A stretch of DNA of 36,374 nucleotides from Erythrobacter sp. GTDB lineage: Bacteria > Pseudomonadota > Alphaproteobacteria > Sphingomonadales > Sphingomonadaceae. Numbering within the stretch: the first letter of the stretch is position 1; every line of letters starts with the position of its first letter. The notes beneath the pieces are model-generated. The model did no database searches. It saw nothing but the letters and a program-made list of their open reading frames with translations, and was not told where the DNA came from. The stretch covers positions 1-36,374 of the forward strand of contig PNKW01000026.1 in assembly GCA_013822695.1 (NCBI GenBank), in the 5' to 3' direction. The translations under genes were made by a program, and so were the position numbers. Shown here in pieces: positions 1 through 9,057 of the stretch.

Positions 1-118
1 GGCGTCTCTCCTCGCTCACTATGCGTTGGCATGGCTCGCTCGTCGTTCCTTGCGCTGGGCCAAAATCGGCTCCGTCAGGGTGACCCGGATTGGTCGGAAA
101 GTGCTCTCAGGCGCTTGG
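1..118. other. Intergenic tail at window edge
   Basis: This stretch lies downstream of the leftward ABC permease gene. I see no supported gene, hairpin terminator or repeat in it. Open frames crossing it are antisense to the permease gene and have no ribosome binding site. Confidence 0.4.
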
Positions 119-1315
119 CTATTCGTGCCGCAGCGCGTCGATCGGGTCGAGCCTCGAAGCGCGGCTTGCGGGGTAGTATCCGAACACGATCCCCATGACG
201 GCCGCGAAAAAGAAGCTCACGATGTTGATCACCGGATCGAACACGAACGGCACGTCGATCGCCGAGGCCAGCCCGATCGACGCGACAAAGCCCAGCGCGA
301 TGCCGACCAGCCCGCCCAATGCGCACAGCACCACCGCTTCGGTCAGGAATTGCAGCCGCACCTCGCGCGCCAGCGCCCCGATGGCAAGGCGGATGCCGAT
401 CTCGCGGGTACGCTCGGTCACGGAAACGAGCATGATGTTCATGATCCCGATCCCGCCCACCAGCAGGCTGATCGACGCGATCACCGCCACCATTGCGGTT
501 AGCGCGCCGGTCGCCGCGCCCAATGCCTGATTGACCTGCGCGGTGTCGATCACGTTGAAATCGTTGGGCGCCCCGTCTTGGAGCAACCGCCGCTCGCGCA
601 GCAGGCCGACCAGCGCATCCTGTACCGTCTTGGCGGCATAGGACGGATCATACTTGACCACGAAGAAATCGAGATTGTCGTTGCCGCGGAACCGGCGCTG
701 GACGTTCTTGAGTGGCAGGTAGACCGCATCATCGTCATCCGCACCGCCCCCGCCCTGACCGCGCTCCTCGACCAGCCCGATCACCTCGCACGACACATCG
801 CCGACCCGCAGCCGCGCGCCCACCGGGCTGGTGGCCGGCGGGAAGATCGCCTCGCGCACCTTCAGCCCGAGCAGGCAGACGTTCTTGCCGGAGTCCTCCT
901 CGTCGCGGGTGAACAGGCGGCCTTCGTCGATTTTGACCGACTGCGCTTCGAGCAGGGCATTGGTCACCCCCTGGATGCGGGTGTCCCAATCCTGCCCGTT
1001 GAAGAAGGCGGTGGCGTTGGCGTTGACCTGGCCGGCGGCAATCTCAACCCCGGCGATCTGCTGGCCGACAGCGCGCACATCGGCCTCGTCGAAGGGGCGA
1101 ATGGTGCCGCGATCGGTGCGCACCGGGAAGACGATGAAATTGCTCGCGCCGAGCGAGGATATCTCGTCCTGCACCGATGCCGTGACCCCGTTGCCGACGG
1201 TGACCATTGTCACCACCGCGGCAACCCCGATGATGATCCCGAGCGTCGTCAGGATCGAGCGCAATATGTGCCGCCGGATTTCACGCAGCGCGAGGAGGAT
1301 CGAGGTGCCGAGCAT
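119..1315 (-). CDS. ABC transporter permease, MacB/FtsX type
   Basis: This is the inner-membrane permease of a MacAB-like export system that would drive substrate through the adaptor and outer-membrane channel encoded upstream. The 398 aa begin with a transmembrane segment (about residues 20-42), followed by a periplasmic MacB-type domain. The C-terminal FtsX domain (about 270-398) has three membrane helices, the family motif GGIGIMNIMLVSVTERTREI, and the usual ending PASRASRLDPIDALRHE. Classical MacB fuses an N-terminal ATPase to this part; here the ATPase is the separate gene just upstream. Stop and start share one base (TGATG at 1313-1317), so the two are translationally coupled. The substrate cannot be read from sequence; macrolides, lipopeptides or lipoproteins are all possible for the family. 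Confidence 0.93.
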   Translation of the reverse strand: MLGTSILLALREIRRHILRSILTTLGIIIGVAAVVTMVTVGNGVTASVQDEISSLGASNFIVFPVRTDRGTIRPFDEADVRAVGQQIAGVEIAAGQVNANATAFFNGQDWDTRIQGVTNALLEAQSVKIDEGRLFTRDEEDSGKNVCLLGLKVREAIFPPATSPVGARLRVGDVSCEVIGLVEERGQGGGGADDDDAVYLPLKNVQRRFRGNDNLDFFVVKYDPSYAAKTVQDALVGLLRERRLLQDGAPNDFNVIDTAQVNQALGAATGALTAMVAVIASISLLVGGIGIMNIMLVSVTERTREIGIRLAIGALAREVRLQFLTEAVVLCALGGLVGIALGFVASIGLASAIDVPFVFDPVINIVSFFFAAVMGIVFGYYPASRASRLDPIDALRHE

Positions 1316-2034
1316 CAGGCGGAGACCTCCGAGGGGCGTTCGATCCGCTCCACCAGCCCGTCGCGGAAGCGCACGATGGTGCCGGCATAGGCGGCCATGT
1401 CCTCCTCATGCGTGACCATCAGGATGGTGATGCCCTCGCGGTTCAGTCGCTGGAGCAGCAGCATGATCTCGACCGAGCGTTCGCTGTCGAGATTGCCGGT
1501 CGGCTCGTCGGCGAGCAGCACGTCGGGCTCCGTCACCAGCGCGCGGGCGATGGCGACGCGCTGCTGCTGACCGCCCGAAAGCTCGGCCGGCGTGTGCTCG
1601 GCCCAGGGGACAAGGCCCACCTGATCGAGCGCCCGCATCGCCGCCGCGCGCCGCACCGACTTCTTCTCGCCGCGGTAGAGCAACGGCAGTTCGACATTCT
1701 CGAGCGCGGTGGTGCGCGCCAGCAGGTTGAAGCCCTGGAACACGAAGCCGAGGTAGCGCCGCCGCAGCAGGCTGCGCTGGTCGCGGTCGAGCTTCTGCAC
1801 CTCCACGCCGCGGAACCGGAACACGCCGCCGGTGGGCACGTCGAGGCAGCCGAGGATGTTCATCGTCGTCGACTTGCCCGATCCCGAAGGCCCCATCACT
1901 GCCACGAATTCGCCGCGTGTGATGGTGAGATCGACGCCTTTCAGCGCCTGGAACGCTGCCGCCCCGCTCCCGAAGGTCTTGGTAATCCCTTCGAGCTGGA
2001 TAAGCGGCCCTGCGCTCATTGGCCCCTCATTCAC
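1315..2034 (-). CDS. ABC transporter ATP-binding protein, LolD/MacB type
   Basis: This cytoplasmic ATPase subunit (239 aa) powers the adjacent permease. Walker A is GPSGSGKST (about residues 48-56), the signature LSGGQQQR is near 152-159, Walker [10 protein letters not shown] near 172-180, and the switch His lies in VTHEED. These are complete, so it should be active. The chosen start is GTG at 2034, which overlaps the adaptor stop codon (GTGA, 2031-2034). ATG at 2019 is an alternative five codons in, preceded by a GAGGGG stretch that is rather close. It is the third gene of a four-gene operon (channel, adaptor, ATPase, permease). Confidence 0.95.
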   Translation of the reverse strand: MNEGPMSAGPLIQLEGITKTFGSGAAAFQALKGVDLTITRGEFVAVMGPSGSGKSTTMNILGCLDVPTGGVFRFRGVEVQKLDRDQRSLLRRRYLGFVFQGFNLLARTTALENVELPLLYRGEKKSVRRAAAMRALDQVGLVPWAEHTPAELSGGQQQRVAIARALVTEPDVLLADEPTGNLDSERSVEIMLLLQRLNREGITILMVTHEEDMAAYAGTIVRFRDGLVERIERPSEVSA

Positions 2035-3356
2035 TGGTCTGCCGCCTTGACCCCGGTGACGACCTTCATGCCCGCGTTGAGGCCCTTTCCCCGCACCACG
2101 GTCAGTCGCCCGTCGCTGCGGCCCGTTATGACTTCGATTGCCTTCAATGTGCCGTCGGCCTGAAGCACCTGCACCTGCTGGCGGCTGCCTTCGCCGATGG
2201 TCGCCTGCTGCTTGCCGTCCTCGAGCCCGATCTGCGGCTGGAACACGCCGCCGCCCTCTTCCTTCTTCTCGTCGGGGCGGAAACGCAGCGCGGCATTGGG
2301 CACCAGCAGCGCGGTGCCGGTGTTCTGCGTCTCGATTGTCGCGGTCGCTGTCATCCCCGGGCGCAGCAGGCCATCGGCGTTGCGGACATCGAGCCGCGCT
2401 TCGTAACTCACCACCGCATTGCCGGATGCTGCCGAAGCCGACGCGCTGCTGGCACCTGAGGAGCCTTCGACCGTGCTTTTCGAAGCCAGATCGACCCGCT
2501 GGAGTGTCGCGGGGAAGCGCTTGCCGGGATAGGCATCGACGGTGAAGGTCGCAGCCTGGCCCGGCTTGACCTGGCCGACATCGGCCTCGTCGATGGCGAC
2601 CCGCAGCTGCATTTCCGACAGGTCCTCGGCAATCACGAACAGGGTGACGGTGTTGAAGCTGGCGACCACGGTCTGCCCCGGCTCGACCCGGCGGGCGAGC
2701 ACCACGCCGGTCACCGGCGCACGGATCACGGCGCGGCTCCGGGTGGTGAGGTTGGCCTTCAGGGAGGCTTCCGCCGCCTCGATATTGGCCCGCGCCGAAG
2801 CCAGCGTCGCGCGGTCGCGCTGGACGGCGGCCTGCGCCTGCTCAAGCTCGATCTGCGAGGGCACGCGCCCGCCCGAAAGGCGCCGCACTTCTTCGAGCCG
2901 CTTCAATTGCACCGTGTCGATATCGAAGGTCGCCTGCGCCTGCCCCAGCGCCGCGCGCGCCGCGCCGACATTGGCGCGGGACTGGGCGATCTGCTGGTCG
3001 ATGATCTCGGTGTTGATCACCGCGATCACTTGGCCCTTGGTCACCCGGTCGTTGACGTCGACCAGCACCGAATCGAGCGGCCCGGTCACTTCCGCGCCGA
3101 CTTCGACCTGATTGGTCGGGCGCAGGTTGCCCGTCGCCGTCACCGACAGCGCGAGCGAGGCCTGCGTCACGGGTTCGGTAATGTAGTCCGGCCCGGGTTC
3201 TTCGGCGGTGCAGCGCGCGATGATCAGCGCCAGCACGATCAGGATCAGCGCCGGAAGCCAGAACTTCATCCACCTGCGCCAGCGCGGGACCGGCTTGGTG
3301 CCGAGGAATTCGTCCACCCCCGGCGCTTCCGCCGCCGGTTTTGTCAGATCGGTCAC
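2031..3356 (-). CDS. MacA-like periplasmic adaptor (HlyD/RND-MFP family)
   Basis: This is the membrane fusion protein linking the ABC permease to the NodT-type channel across the periplasm. A cytoplasmic N-terminus of about 30 residues precedes one membrane anchor (about 31-48). Next come the split lipoyl domain (around 80-110 and 210-235), an Ala/Gln-rich coiled-coil hairpin between them, and beta-barrel and membrane-proximal domains. A low-complexity Ser/Ala insertion (about 315-335) is of unclear role. The start is GTG at 3356, which overlaps the stop of the upstream channel gene as GTGA; the frame stays open further upstream, but that part is antisense-like relative to the channel gene. 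The product is 441 aa. The partners are the channel gene above and the ATPase gene below. Confidence 0.92.
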   Translation of the reverse strand: MTDLTKPAAEAPGVDEFLGTKPVPRWRRWMKFWLPALILIVLALIIARCTAEEPGPDYITEPVTQASLALSVTATGNLRPTNQVEVGAEVTGPLDSVLVDVNDRVTKGQVIAVINTEIIDQQIAQSRANVGAARAALGQAQATFDIDTVQLKRLEEVRRLSGGRVPSQIELEQAQAAVQRDRATLASARANIEAAEASLKANLTTRSRAVIRAPVTGVVLARRVEPGQTVVASFNTVTLFVIAEDLSEMQLRVAIDEADVGQVKPGQAATFTVDAYPGKRFPATLQRVDLASKSTVEGSSGASSASASAASGNAVVSYEARLDVRNADGLLRPGMTATATIETQNTGTALLVPNAALRFRPDEKKEEGGGVFQPQIGLEDGKQQATIGEGSRQQVQVLQADGTLKAIEVITGRSDGRLTVVRGKGLNAGMKVVTGVKAADQ

Positions 3357-4783
3357 GCTTGGGGCTCCCCTGGAACTGGATTGATGGCCGCGCCCTCGGG
3401 AACGGCCCAACCGCCGCCCATCGCCCGGGCGAGCGTGATGAAGGCCTGTGCCCGCGCGCCTTGTGCGCTGACCAGCGCGGTGCGGGCCGATAGTAGCTGG
3501 CTTTCGGTGACGAGCAGGGTCTGGAAATCGATCAGCCCCGCCTGATACTGGCTGCGCGCGAGGATCGCGGCGTTCTGCGCCCCGTCGCTCGCTTCGGTCA
3601 ACGCGGTGACGCGCGCGTCGCTGGTGTCGAGATCGACTGCCGCGCTTTCGACCTCTTCGAGAGCGGTCAGAATGCTCTGCCGCCAGTCCGCCAGCGAACC
3701 ATCGGCATTGGCGCGCGCCGCCTCGATCTGCCCGCGCACCCGCCCGCCATCGAAGATCAGCTGCGACAGGCTGGCGATGACGTTGCCGGTGACGATGTCG
3801 AACAGGTCGCCCACGTCGTTTCCGCCGGTGCCGATCGTGCCGGTCAGCCGGGCGAGGGGGTAAAGCTGGGCGCGGGCAACGCCGATGCGGGCGAGGCTGG
3901 CGGCAAGCCGGGCTTCGGCAGCGCTGACATCGGGGCGGCGGCGCAGCGTGTCGGCAGGCGCAGCGATGGCGACCCTGACGGGCGGCACGGGTACGGGGCG
4001 CGGGGCCTCGGCCAGCGCGCGGTAGACCCGGCCCGGCGGCTCGCCGATCAGGGTCGAGATTGCGTTGGCCACCGCGGTGAGGTTGCTTTCGAGCTGCGGG
4101 ATCGAGGCGGCGGTCTGCGCGCGCTGGGTGCGCGCCTGCTCGACATCGAAGCTGGAAACCAACCCCGCCTGATTGCGCCAGCGCGCGATCTGGAGGTTGT
4201 CGTCCTGAATGATCAGCGTCTCGCGGGCGATGACAAGCTGGGCGGCAATGGCGCGGGCGGACACGACCTGGCTCGCCGCCTGCGCGGCAATCACCCGCTG
4301 AAGATCGCCGAGCGAATAGCCCGCGGCCTGAAGGTCGCCGCGCGCGGCATCGCGTGATGCATCGATCCGGCCAAACAGATCGGCCTCCCACTGCGCGTTC
4401 GCTCCAAGCGAGAGCTGCACCCCGTCACGCGCGAAATCGCCGATATCGCGCTGCGCGCTGCCGCTGCCCGAGACATTCGGCAGGAACTCCGCCTCGGCCT
4501 GTCGCAGACCCGCGCGGGCGGCGCGCAGGCGGGCGGCGGCCTGGGCAATATCGAGGTTCTCGCTCCGGGCCTTTGCCACAAGCTCGGCAACCAGCGGGTC
4601 ATCGAGCATCGTCCAGTAACGATCGAGCGCGACCTCGGTGTCACCGGGAGGGGCCAGCACCCACTGGTCGGGCACCGGCTGGACGCTCGCCATCGGCGGC
4701 GGCTCGGCGCGGGTGAGTGCGCATCCCGACAGCACCGGGGCCGCGAGCGCCAGAACCCACGCGGCGGGCCATGCCGGCTTCAT
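3353..4783 (-). CDS. NodT/TolC-family outer-membrane efflux lipoprotein
   Basis: This outer-membrane channel is the exit duct of the tripartite pump. The 476-aa product starts with a lipoprotein signal peptide ending in the lipobox LSGC (Cys about residue 21), so it should be acylated and anchored in the outer membrane, as in NodT/OprM proteins. Two repeated OEP domains with long amphipathic helices follow, with typical phrases such as ARTQRAQTAASIPQLESNL and LRRRPDVSAAEARLAA. I start it at the ATG at 4783 because this gives a clean signal peptide. A TTG at 4828 would add 15 charged residues ahead of it. It is the first gene of the operon. Confidence 0.94.
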   Translation of the reverse strand: MKPAWPAAWVLALAAPVLSGCALTRAEPPPMASVQPVPDQWVLAPPGDTEVALDRYWTMLDDPLVAELVAKARSENLDIAQAAARLRAARAGLRQAEAEFLPNVSGSGSAQRDIGDFARDGVQLSLGANAQWEADLFGRIDASRDAARGDLQAAGYSLGDLQRVIAAQAASQVVSARAIAAQLVIARETLIIQDDNLQIARWRNQAGLVSSFDVEQARTQRAQTAASIPQLESNLTAVANAISTLIGEPPGRVYRALAEAPRPVPVPPVRVAIAAPADTLRRRPDVSAAEARLAASLARIGVARAQLYPLARLTGTIGTGGNDVGDLFDIVTGNVIASLSQLIFDGGRVRGQIEAARANADGSLADWRQSILTALEEVESAAVDLDTSDARVTALTEASDGAQNAAILARSQYQAGLIDFQTLLVTESQLLSARTALVSAQGARAQAFITLARAMGGGWAVPEGAAINPVPGEPQA

Positions 4784-5099
4784 GCCATGCCGCCCCGCAG
4801 CCGCGTCGCGATGACTGTCACGCTCCAAGTGCTAACCCCTTTTTTGCCCCGGCCGACTTGCGCGGCCTTTGGTCCCGGCGGCGCCAAGAGCCCGAAGCGT
4901 GTTCATTTGTTAAAGCGCGATGGCGGCGCGCACAACGCACCTTCGTCGACTGCATTGCGGTTATTGTCGATGAAAATCCGGACTTTGCCAGCCTGCCTGC
5001 ACAAGTTCTGCACGACAATCACACGGCCCGCACATGCCCGGCACCATCGGCTGCTCACCGGCCAGAGGCAGATCGTCCGGCGAAAACCGGAGAATGCCC
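4784..5099. promoter_or_regulatory. Divergent intergenic region between efflux and DUF4173 operons
   Basis: This 316-bp region separates two divergent operons and must hold both promoters, but I cannot place -35/-10 boxes with confidence. A short hairpin TCCGG-CGAAAA-CCGGA (5077-5092) sits directly before the rightward gene and includes its GGAG ribosome binding site. No gene is supported here. Confidence 0.4.
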
Positions 5100-6701
5100 A
5101 TGCCACGTGCCATTGTTCCCCCTGCCTTTTCGCGCTTCCGCTTCCTCGCCAAGCTTGCCGCCACCGCTTCTGTGGTCGTGGCGGGCGATGTCCTGCTCTA
5201 CGGCTTCGGGGGGGGATCGGTCATCGGCATCTTCGCGCTCGGCTGGCTGGCGGCGCTGGTGATCGCCCGGCCGGCGGTGCGCCGCAGCGTCGCCGGGTGG
5301 ATCGCGCTCGGCTGCGCGGCGCTCTACGGACTGGTGCTGGTGTTCGATCCGGGCGTTATCGCGAGCGTCCTGTTCCTCGCCGCGATCGGCAGTGCCGCGC
5401 TGCTGGTGCGCCATGTCTATGACAATGCCTTGCTGTGGGGACTGAGGCTCGGTTTCCTCGGCCTGCTCGCTCCCATCGGCCCGCCCGCCGACCTGTGGCG
5501 CATGCTCCGCCTGCCGGGCCGCAGCGGCGCTTCGAGCGCCAGGACGCTGCTTATGAACCTTGTCCTGCCGCTGGCGGGCGGCGGCGTGTTCCTCTCGCTT
5601 TTCGCCAGCGCCAATCCGGTGCTCGGGCAGGCGCTGGACGCGGTCGAGGCACCCGACACCGGCACGCTGATCCTGCATGCCATGCTGTGGGCCGTGATCA
5701 TCGGCTTCGTCTGGCCGACCCTGCGCCCGCGCTCGCTGCGGCTGAGGGGCGGGGCGTGGAACATGTTCCCGCGCCTGCCCGATCCGCCGGTCACCACCGC
5801 GCTCATCACGCTTGGTGTCTTCAACGCGGTGTTCGCGCTCGAGAACGTGCTCGATATCGTCTTCCTGTGGAGCGGTGCGCCGCTGCCGGGGGATATCACC
5901 CTGGCCGACTACGCCCATCGCGGCGCCTATACCCTGATCGCGACCGCATTGCTGGCGGGGCTGTTCGTGCTCGTCGTGCTGCGCCCCGGGGCGCGCCATG
6001 CGAGCCATCCGTGGGTGCGCGGTCTGGTGCTCGCCTGGGTCGCGCAGAACGTGCTGCTGGTCGCCTCGAGCATGCTGCGGCTGACCGATTACATCGCGGC
6101 CTACAAGCTGACCGAGATGCGCATTGCTGCGCTGGTGTGGATGGTGCTGGTTGGCGGCGGGCTGATGCTGATCGGCTGGCGCTTCCTGACGAACAAGAGC
6201 GCGGGCTGGCTGATCAACAGCAATGCGATCACTGCAGGACTGGCGCTGACCGGCTTTGCCATCGTCGACACCGGCGCGGTGGCGGCGCGGTGGAACGTCG
6301 ATCATCCGAGCGAGCTTGTGGCGCTCGACCTGTGCTATCTCGACCGGCTGGACAGCGCCGCGCTGATCCCGCTGATCGAACTGCGCGATAGGGCGGAGAG
6401 CCCAGAATTGCGCGAGCGCGCGGTGTTCCTCAGCGCCAAGGCCTTCAATCGCCTCGCCGAACGGCAGGCCGACTGGCAGGCGTGGACCCTGCGCGGCGCA
6501 TGGCGGCTCGCCAAGGCCGAGGCGATGCTGGCGGAGGATGCCAGTGTGGCTGCCCCGGCCCCGCACGGACGCGGCTGCGGCGGCGACATTCTCCCCCCGC
6601 CGCCCCCGCCGCCCCCGCCCCTGTCCTATCCCGAGGACGAGAGCGTGGACGCGGTCGCCCCAACCGCCGATCCCGCATTGACGAAAGGCGAAAACCGGTG
6701 A
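5100..6701 (+). CDS. DUF4173/DUF4153-like polytopic membrane protein
   Basis: This inner-membrane protein (533 aa) is of unknown function. I count roughly eleven hydrophobic segments over residues 15-400, including the phrase FLSLFASANPVL, which I associate with the DUF4173/DUF4153 family. A soluble C-terminal region of about 130 residues ends in a run of nine prolines and an acidic tail. Start choice: GGAG at 5089-5092 is seven bases before the ATG at 5100, while the ATG at 5094 would be too close. It is the first gene of an operon with a response regulator and histidine kinase, overlapping the next start (GTGA, 6698-6701). I infer a role in sensing or in the envelope response controlled by that pair; this is not shown. 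Confidence 0.85.
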   Translation: MPRAIVPPAFSRFRFLAKLAATASVVVAGDVLLYGFGGGSVIGIFALGWLAALVIARPAVRRSVAGWIALGCAALYGLVLVFDPGVIASVLFLAAIGSAALLVRHVYDNALLWGLRLGFLGLLAPIGPPADLWRMLRLPGRSGASSARTLLMNLVLPLAGGGVFLSLFASANPVLGQALDAVEAPDTGTLILHAMLWAVIIGFVWPTLRPRSLRLRGGAWNMFPRLPDPPVTTALITLGVFNAVFALENVLDIVFLWSGAPLPGDITLADYAHRGAYTLIATALLAGLFVLVVLRPGARHASHPWVRGLVLAWVAQNVLLVASSMLRLTDYIAAYKLTEMRIAALVWMVLVGGGLMLIGWRFLTNKSAGWLINSNAITAGLALTGFAIVDTGAVAARWNVDHPSELVALDLCYLDRLDSAALIPLIELRDRAESPELRERAVFLSAKAFNRLAERQADWQAWTLRGAWRLAKAEAMLAEDASVAAPAPHGRGCGGDILPPPPPPPPPLSYPEDESVDAVAPTADPALTKGENR

Positions 6702-7447
6702 TCTTGCGGAGCATGCCCCGCACCGTCCTTGTCGTCGATGACGATCCCCATATCCGCCAGCTGCTGGTCTTCGCGCTCGGCAAGGCAGGGCTCGCCAGCC
6801 ATGAGGCGGCCGATGGCGAAGAGGCGCTGGCGATGATCGCGGCCTGTCCGCCCGATCTTGTCATCCTCGACATCAACATGCCGCGCATGGACGGGCTCGA
6901 GGTGTGCCGCCGGGTGCGGGCGACCAGCAGCGTGCCGATCCTGTTCCTGTCCTCGCGCGATGACGAGATCGACCGGGTGCTGGGGATCGAGCTGGGGGCG
7001 GACGACTATGTGGTCAAGCCGTTCTCCCCGCGCGAGGTCGTGGCGCGCACGCAGGCGATCCTGCGCCGCGCGGCCGGCGGCGGTGCCAGCGCCGCCCCGG
7101 CCGAGGCGGCGGGCGCGCTCGTCACCCATGGCTGCCTCGCGCTCGACACCGAAAGCTGGCGTGCGCGCTGGGACGGACGCGAGGTAGTGCTGACTGTCAC
7201 CGAATTCGCCATGCTGCGCGCGCTGGCGGCGCGGCCGGGCAAGGTCTTCTCGCGCGACGAATTGATCGACCGTCTGCACGGCCCGGGCTTTGCCGTGACT
7301 GACCGCACCATCGACAGCCACATCCGCAACATCCGCGCGAAGTTCGCGAGCGTTGGCGGGGCGGGGCTGATCGAGACCCGCGCCGGGATCGGCTATGCGC
7401 TCGGGCCCTGCACGGGGTCAGGCGCGGGCGACGCGGCGGCGGGATGA
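6698..7447 (+). CDS. Response regulator, OmpR/PhoB family
   Basis: This two-component transcription factor (249 aa) is a phosphorylation-controlled DNA-binding protein. The receiver domain has the acidic pocket VVDDD (12-16), the phosphoacceptor Asp in VILDINMP (about D58), and the conserved Lys in VVKPFSP (about K107). A winged-helix effector domain spans about 145-240 (ending GLIETRAGIGYALG). I prefer the GTG start at 6698, which overlaps the previous stop and has AAGG at about 6685-6688. An ATG at 6713 would remove five residues and has GGAG only one base away. It overlaps the kinase gene by ATGA (7444-7447). The cognate kinase is almost certainly the next gene. Confidence 0.95.
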   Translation: MILRSMPRTVLVVDDDPHIRQLLVFALGKAGLASHEAADGEEALAMIAACPPDLVILDINMPRMDGLEVCRRVRATSSVPILFLSSRDDEIDRVLGIELGADDYVVKPFSPREVVARTQAILRRAAGGGASAAPAEAAGALVTHGCLALDTESWRARWDGREVVLTVTEFAMLRALAARPGKVFSRDELIDRLHGPGFAVTDRTIDSHIRNIRAKFASVGGAGLIETRAGIGYALGPCTGSGAGDAAAG

Positions 7448-9030
7448 TCCGCGCGGCGAAGGAATGGCTCAAGGCGCGCTGGCCGCGCCTGTCCTTGCGC
7501 ACCATCGTCTTCGCGACGCTGTTCACCGTCGCCGCACTGCCGGGGATCGCGGCGATGTTCCTGCGCGTCTACGAGAACACGCTGGTGCGCCAGACCGAAG
7601 CGGAGCTGGTCGCGCAAGGGGCGGCGCTTGCGGCAGCGGCAGCGGCAGGGTGGCCCGGCGCGCCGCCTGCTACCTTGCCCGATCCGAGCGACTTGACGCC
7701 CGAGGTGCCCACCATCGACCTCAGCAGCACTCCGATCCTGCCCGAGCGCCCCGCGCCCCGATCCGTCGCCGCCGCGCCCGATCCGCAGGCGCGCGACGCC
7801 GGAGCGTTGCTCGCCCCGATTGCCGCGCGCACCCGGCAGGTGACGCTCTCGTCGATCATTCTGCTCGACCGGCAGGGCCTGATCGCCACGCAAGGTGAGG
7901 CGCTCAGCCATGCCGATCTGCCCGAAGTGCGCGCCGCGCTCGCCGGGCGACCCACGACCGTGCTGCGCCGCAATGGCGAATACCGCGCCGGCTATGATTT
8001 CGAGTGGCTCAGCCGCGCCGCCGCCTTGCGCGTCCACCACGCCCGTCCGGTCATCGTAGAGGGCCGCGTCGTCGGCGTGCTGCTGCTCTCGCGCTCGGCC
8101 CGCGCGCTGTTCAAGGGGATCTATGCCGACCGCGGCAAGATCGCCTTCGGGATCGTCGCCATTTTCGGCGTGCTGGTGGTGCTTTCGGGCGTGCTCTCGC
8201 GCGGGATCGTGCAACCGGTCGAGGCGCTGGCGCGGGCGAGCCGGGCGCTGGCATCCGGGCGAGAGGAAGACATTCCCGATCCGCCGCGCACCGCCGCGAC
8301 CGAGATTCAGGCGCTCTATGCCGATTTCGCGCGGATGGCCGAGGCGATCGAGCGCCGCTCGCGCTATCTGCGCGATTTCGCCCATGCGGTGAGCCATGAG
8401 TTCAAGACCCCGCTCGCCGCGATCCGCGGGACAATCGAGATCCTCGCCGATCACGGGGAGACCATGGCGCCGGACGAGCGGCGGCGATTCCTCGCCAATG
8501 CCGATGCCGATGCCGCGCGGCTGTCGATGCTGACCGCAAGGCTGCTCGAACTGGCGCGGGCGGATCTGGGGGCCAATGATCCTGCGGCGCGGGCCGACCT
8601 TGGCGATATCCTGCGGCGGCAGGCCGATGCCTGTGCGGCAGGCTTTGCGGTCGCCGCCGATCTGCCCCCCGGCCTTCCGCCGCTGGCCATGCCCGAAGCC
8701 GCGCTTGACGCCATTATCGGCGCGTTGATCGACAATGCACGGCAGGCCGGAGCGAAGCGCATCGCCTTTGCCGCGCAGGCTTTGCCTGCCACGGGCATGG
8801 CGTCGATCACCATCGAGGATGACGGCCCCGGCATCGCGCCGGGTGACCGGGCGCGGGTGTTCGAGCCCTTCTTCACCACCCGCCGCGCGAGTGGAGGCAG
8901 CGGGCTCGGCCTGCCCATCGTCCTTTCGCTGGTCGCTGCGGCGGGCGGCGCGTTGGCGCTTGCCGAGAGCGATGCGGGCGAGGGCGGCGGCGCGCGCTTC
9001 GTGCTCAGGCTGCCGATGGCCGCCCAGTAA
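7444..9030 (+). CDS. Sensor histidine kinase
   Basis: This inner-membrane sensor kinase (528 aa) has one membrane helix near residues 20-42 and a periplasmic sensor region of about 190 residues. That region contains a Pro/Ala-rich stretch and a cache-like part (SSIILLDRQGLIATQGE). A second helix (about 235-255) and a HAMP-like linker follow. The dimerisation box AVSHEFKTPLAAIRG carries the phospho-accepting His at about 318. The ATPase domain has the N box (LIDNARQAG), the G1 box (DDGPGIAPGD), the F box (VFEPFFTT) and the G2 box (SGLGLPIV), all intact. It is coupled to the regulator gene by ATGA. The signal is unknown. The gene converges with the next operon, leaving only 27 bp. Confidence 0.95.
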   Translation: MIRAAKEWLKARWPRLSLRTIVFATLFTVAALPGIAAMFLRVYENTLVRQTEAELVAQGAALAAAAAAGWPGAPPATLPDPSDLTPEVPTIDLSSTPILPERPAPRSVAAAPDPQARDAGALLAPIAARTRQVTLSSIILLDRQGLIATQGEALSHADLPEVRAALAGRPTTVLRRNGEYRAGYDFEWLSRAAALRVHHARPVIVEGRVVGVLLLSRSARALFKGIYADRGKIAFGIVAIFGVLVVLSGVLSRGIVQPVEALARASRALASGREEDIPDPPRTAATEIQALYADFARMAEAIERRSRYLRDFAHAVSHEFKTPLAAIRGTIEILADHGETMAPDERRRFLANADADAARLSMLTARLLELARADLGANDPAARADLGDILRRQADACAAGFAVAADLPPGLPPLAMPEAALDAIIGALIDNARQAGAKRIAFAAQALPATGMASITIEDDGPGIAPGDRARVFEPFFTTRRASGGSGLGLPIVLSLVAAAGGALALAESDAGEGGGARFVLRLPMAAQ

Positions 9031-9057
9031 GGTGGTTTAGGGTCAACTTTCCGGCGC

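Noticed and set aside
3357..4391. N-terminal extension of the MacA-like adaptor to 4391
   Set aside because: The extra part is Arg-rich and out of frame with the channel gene; the GTG at 3356 with a GTGA overlap gives a normal adaptor length.
4824..4842. CIRCE-like half-site (TTAGCACT on the minus strand) before the efflux operon
   Set aside because: Only one half is present; the inverted second half at the proper spacing is missing.
5055..6566. Long antisense frame (503 codons) over the DUF4173-like gene
   Set aside because: Composition is His/Gln/Arg-rich with no domain, typical of the reverse strand of GC-rich genes; the plus strand has a clear membrane protein.
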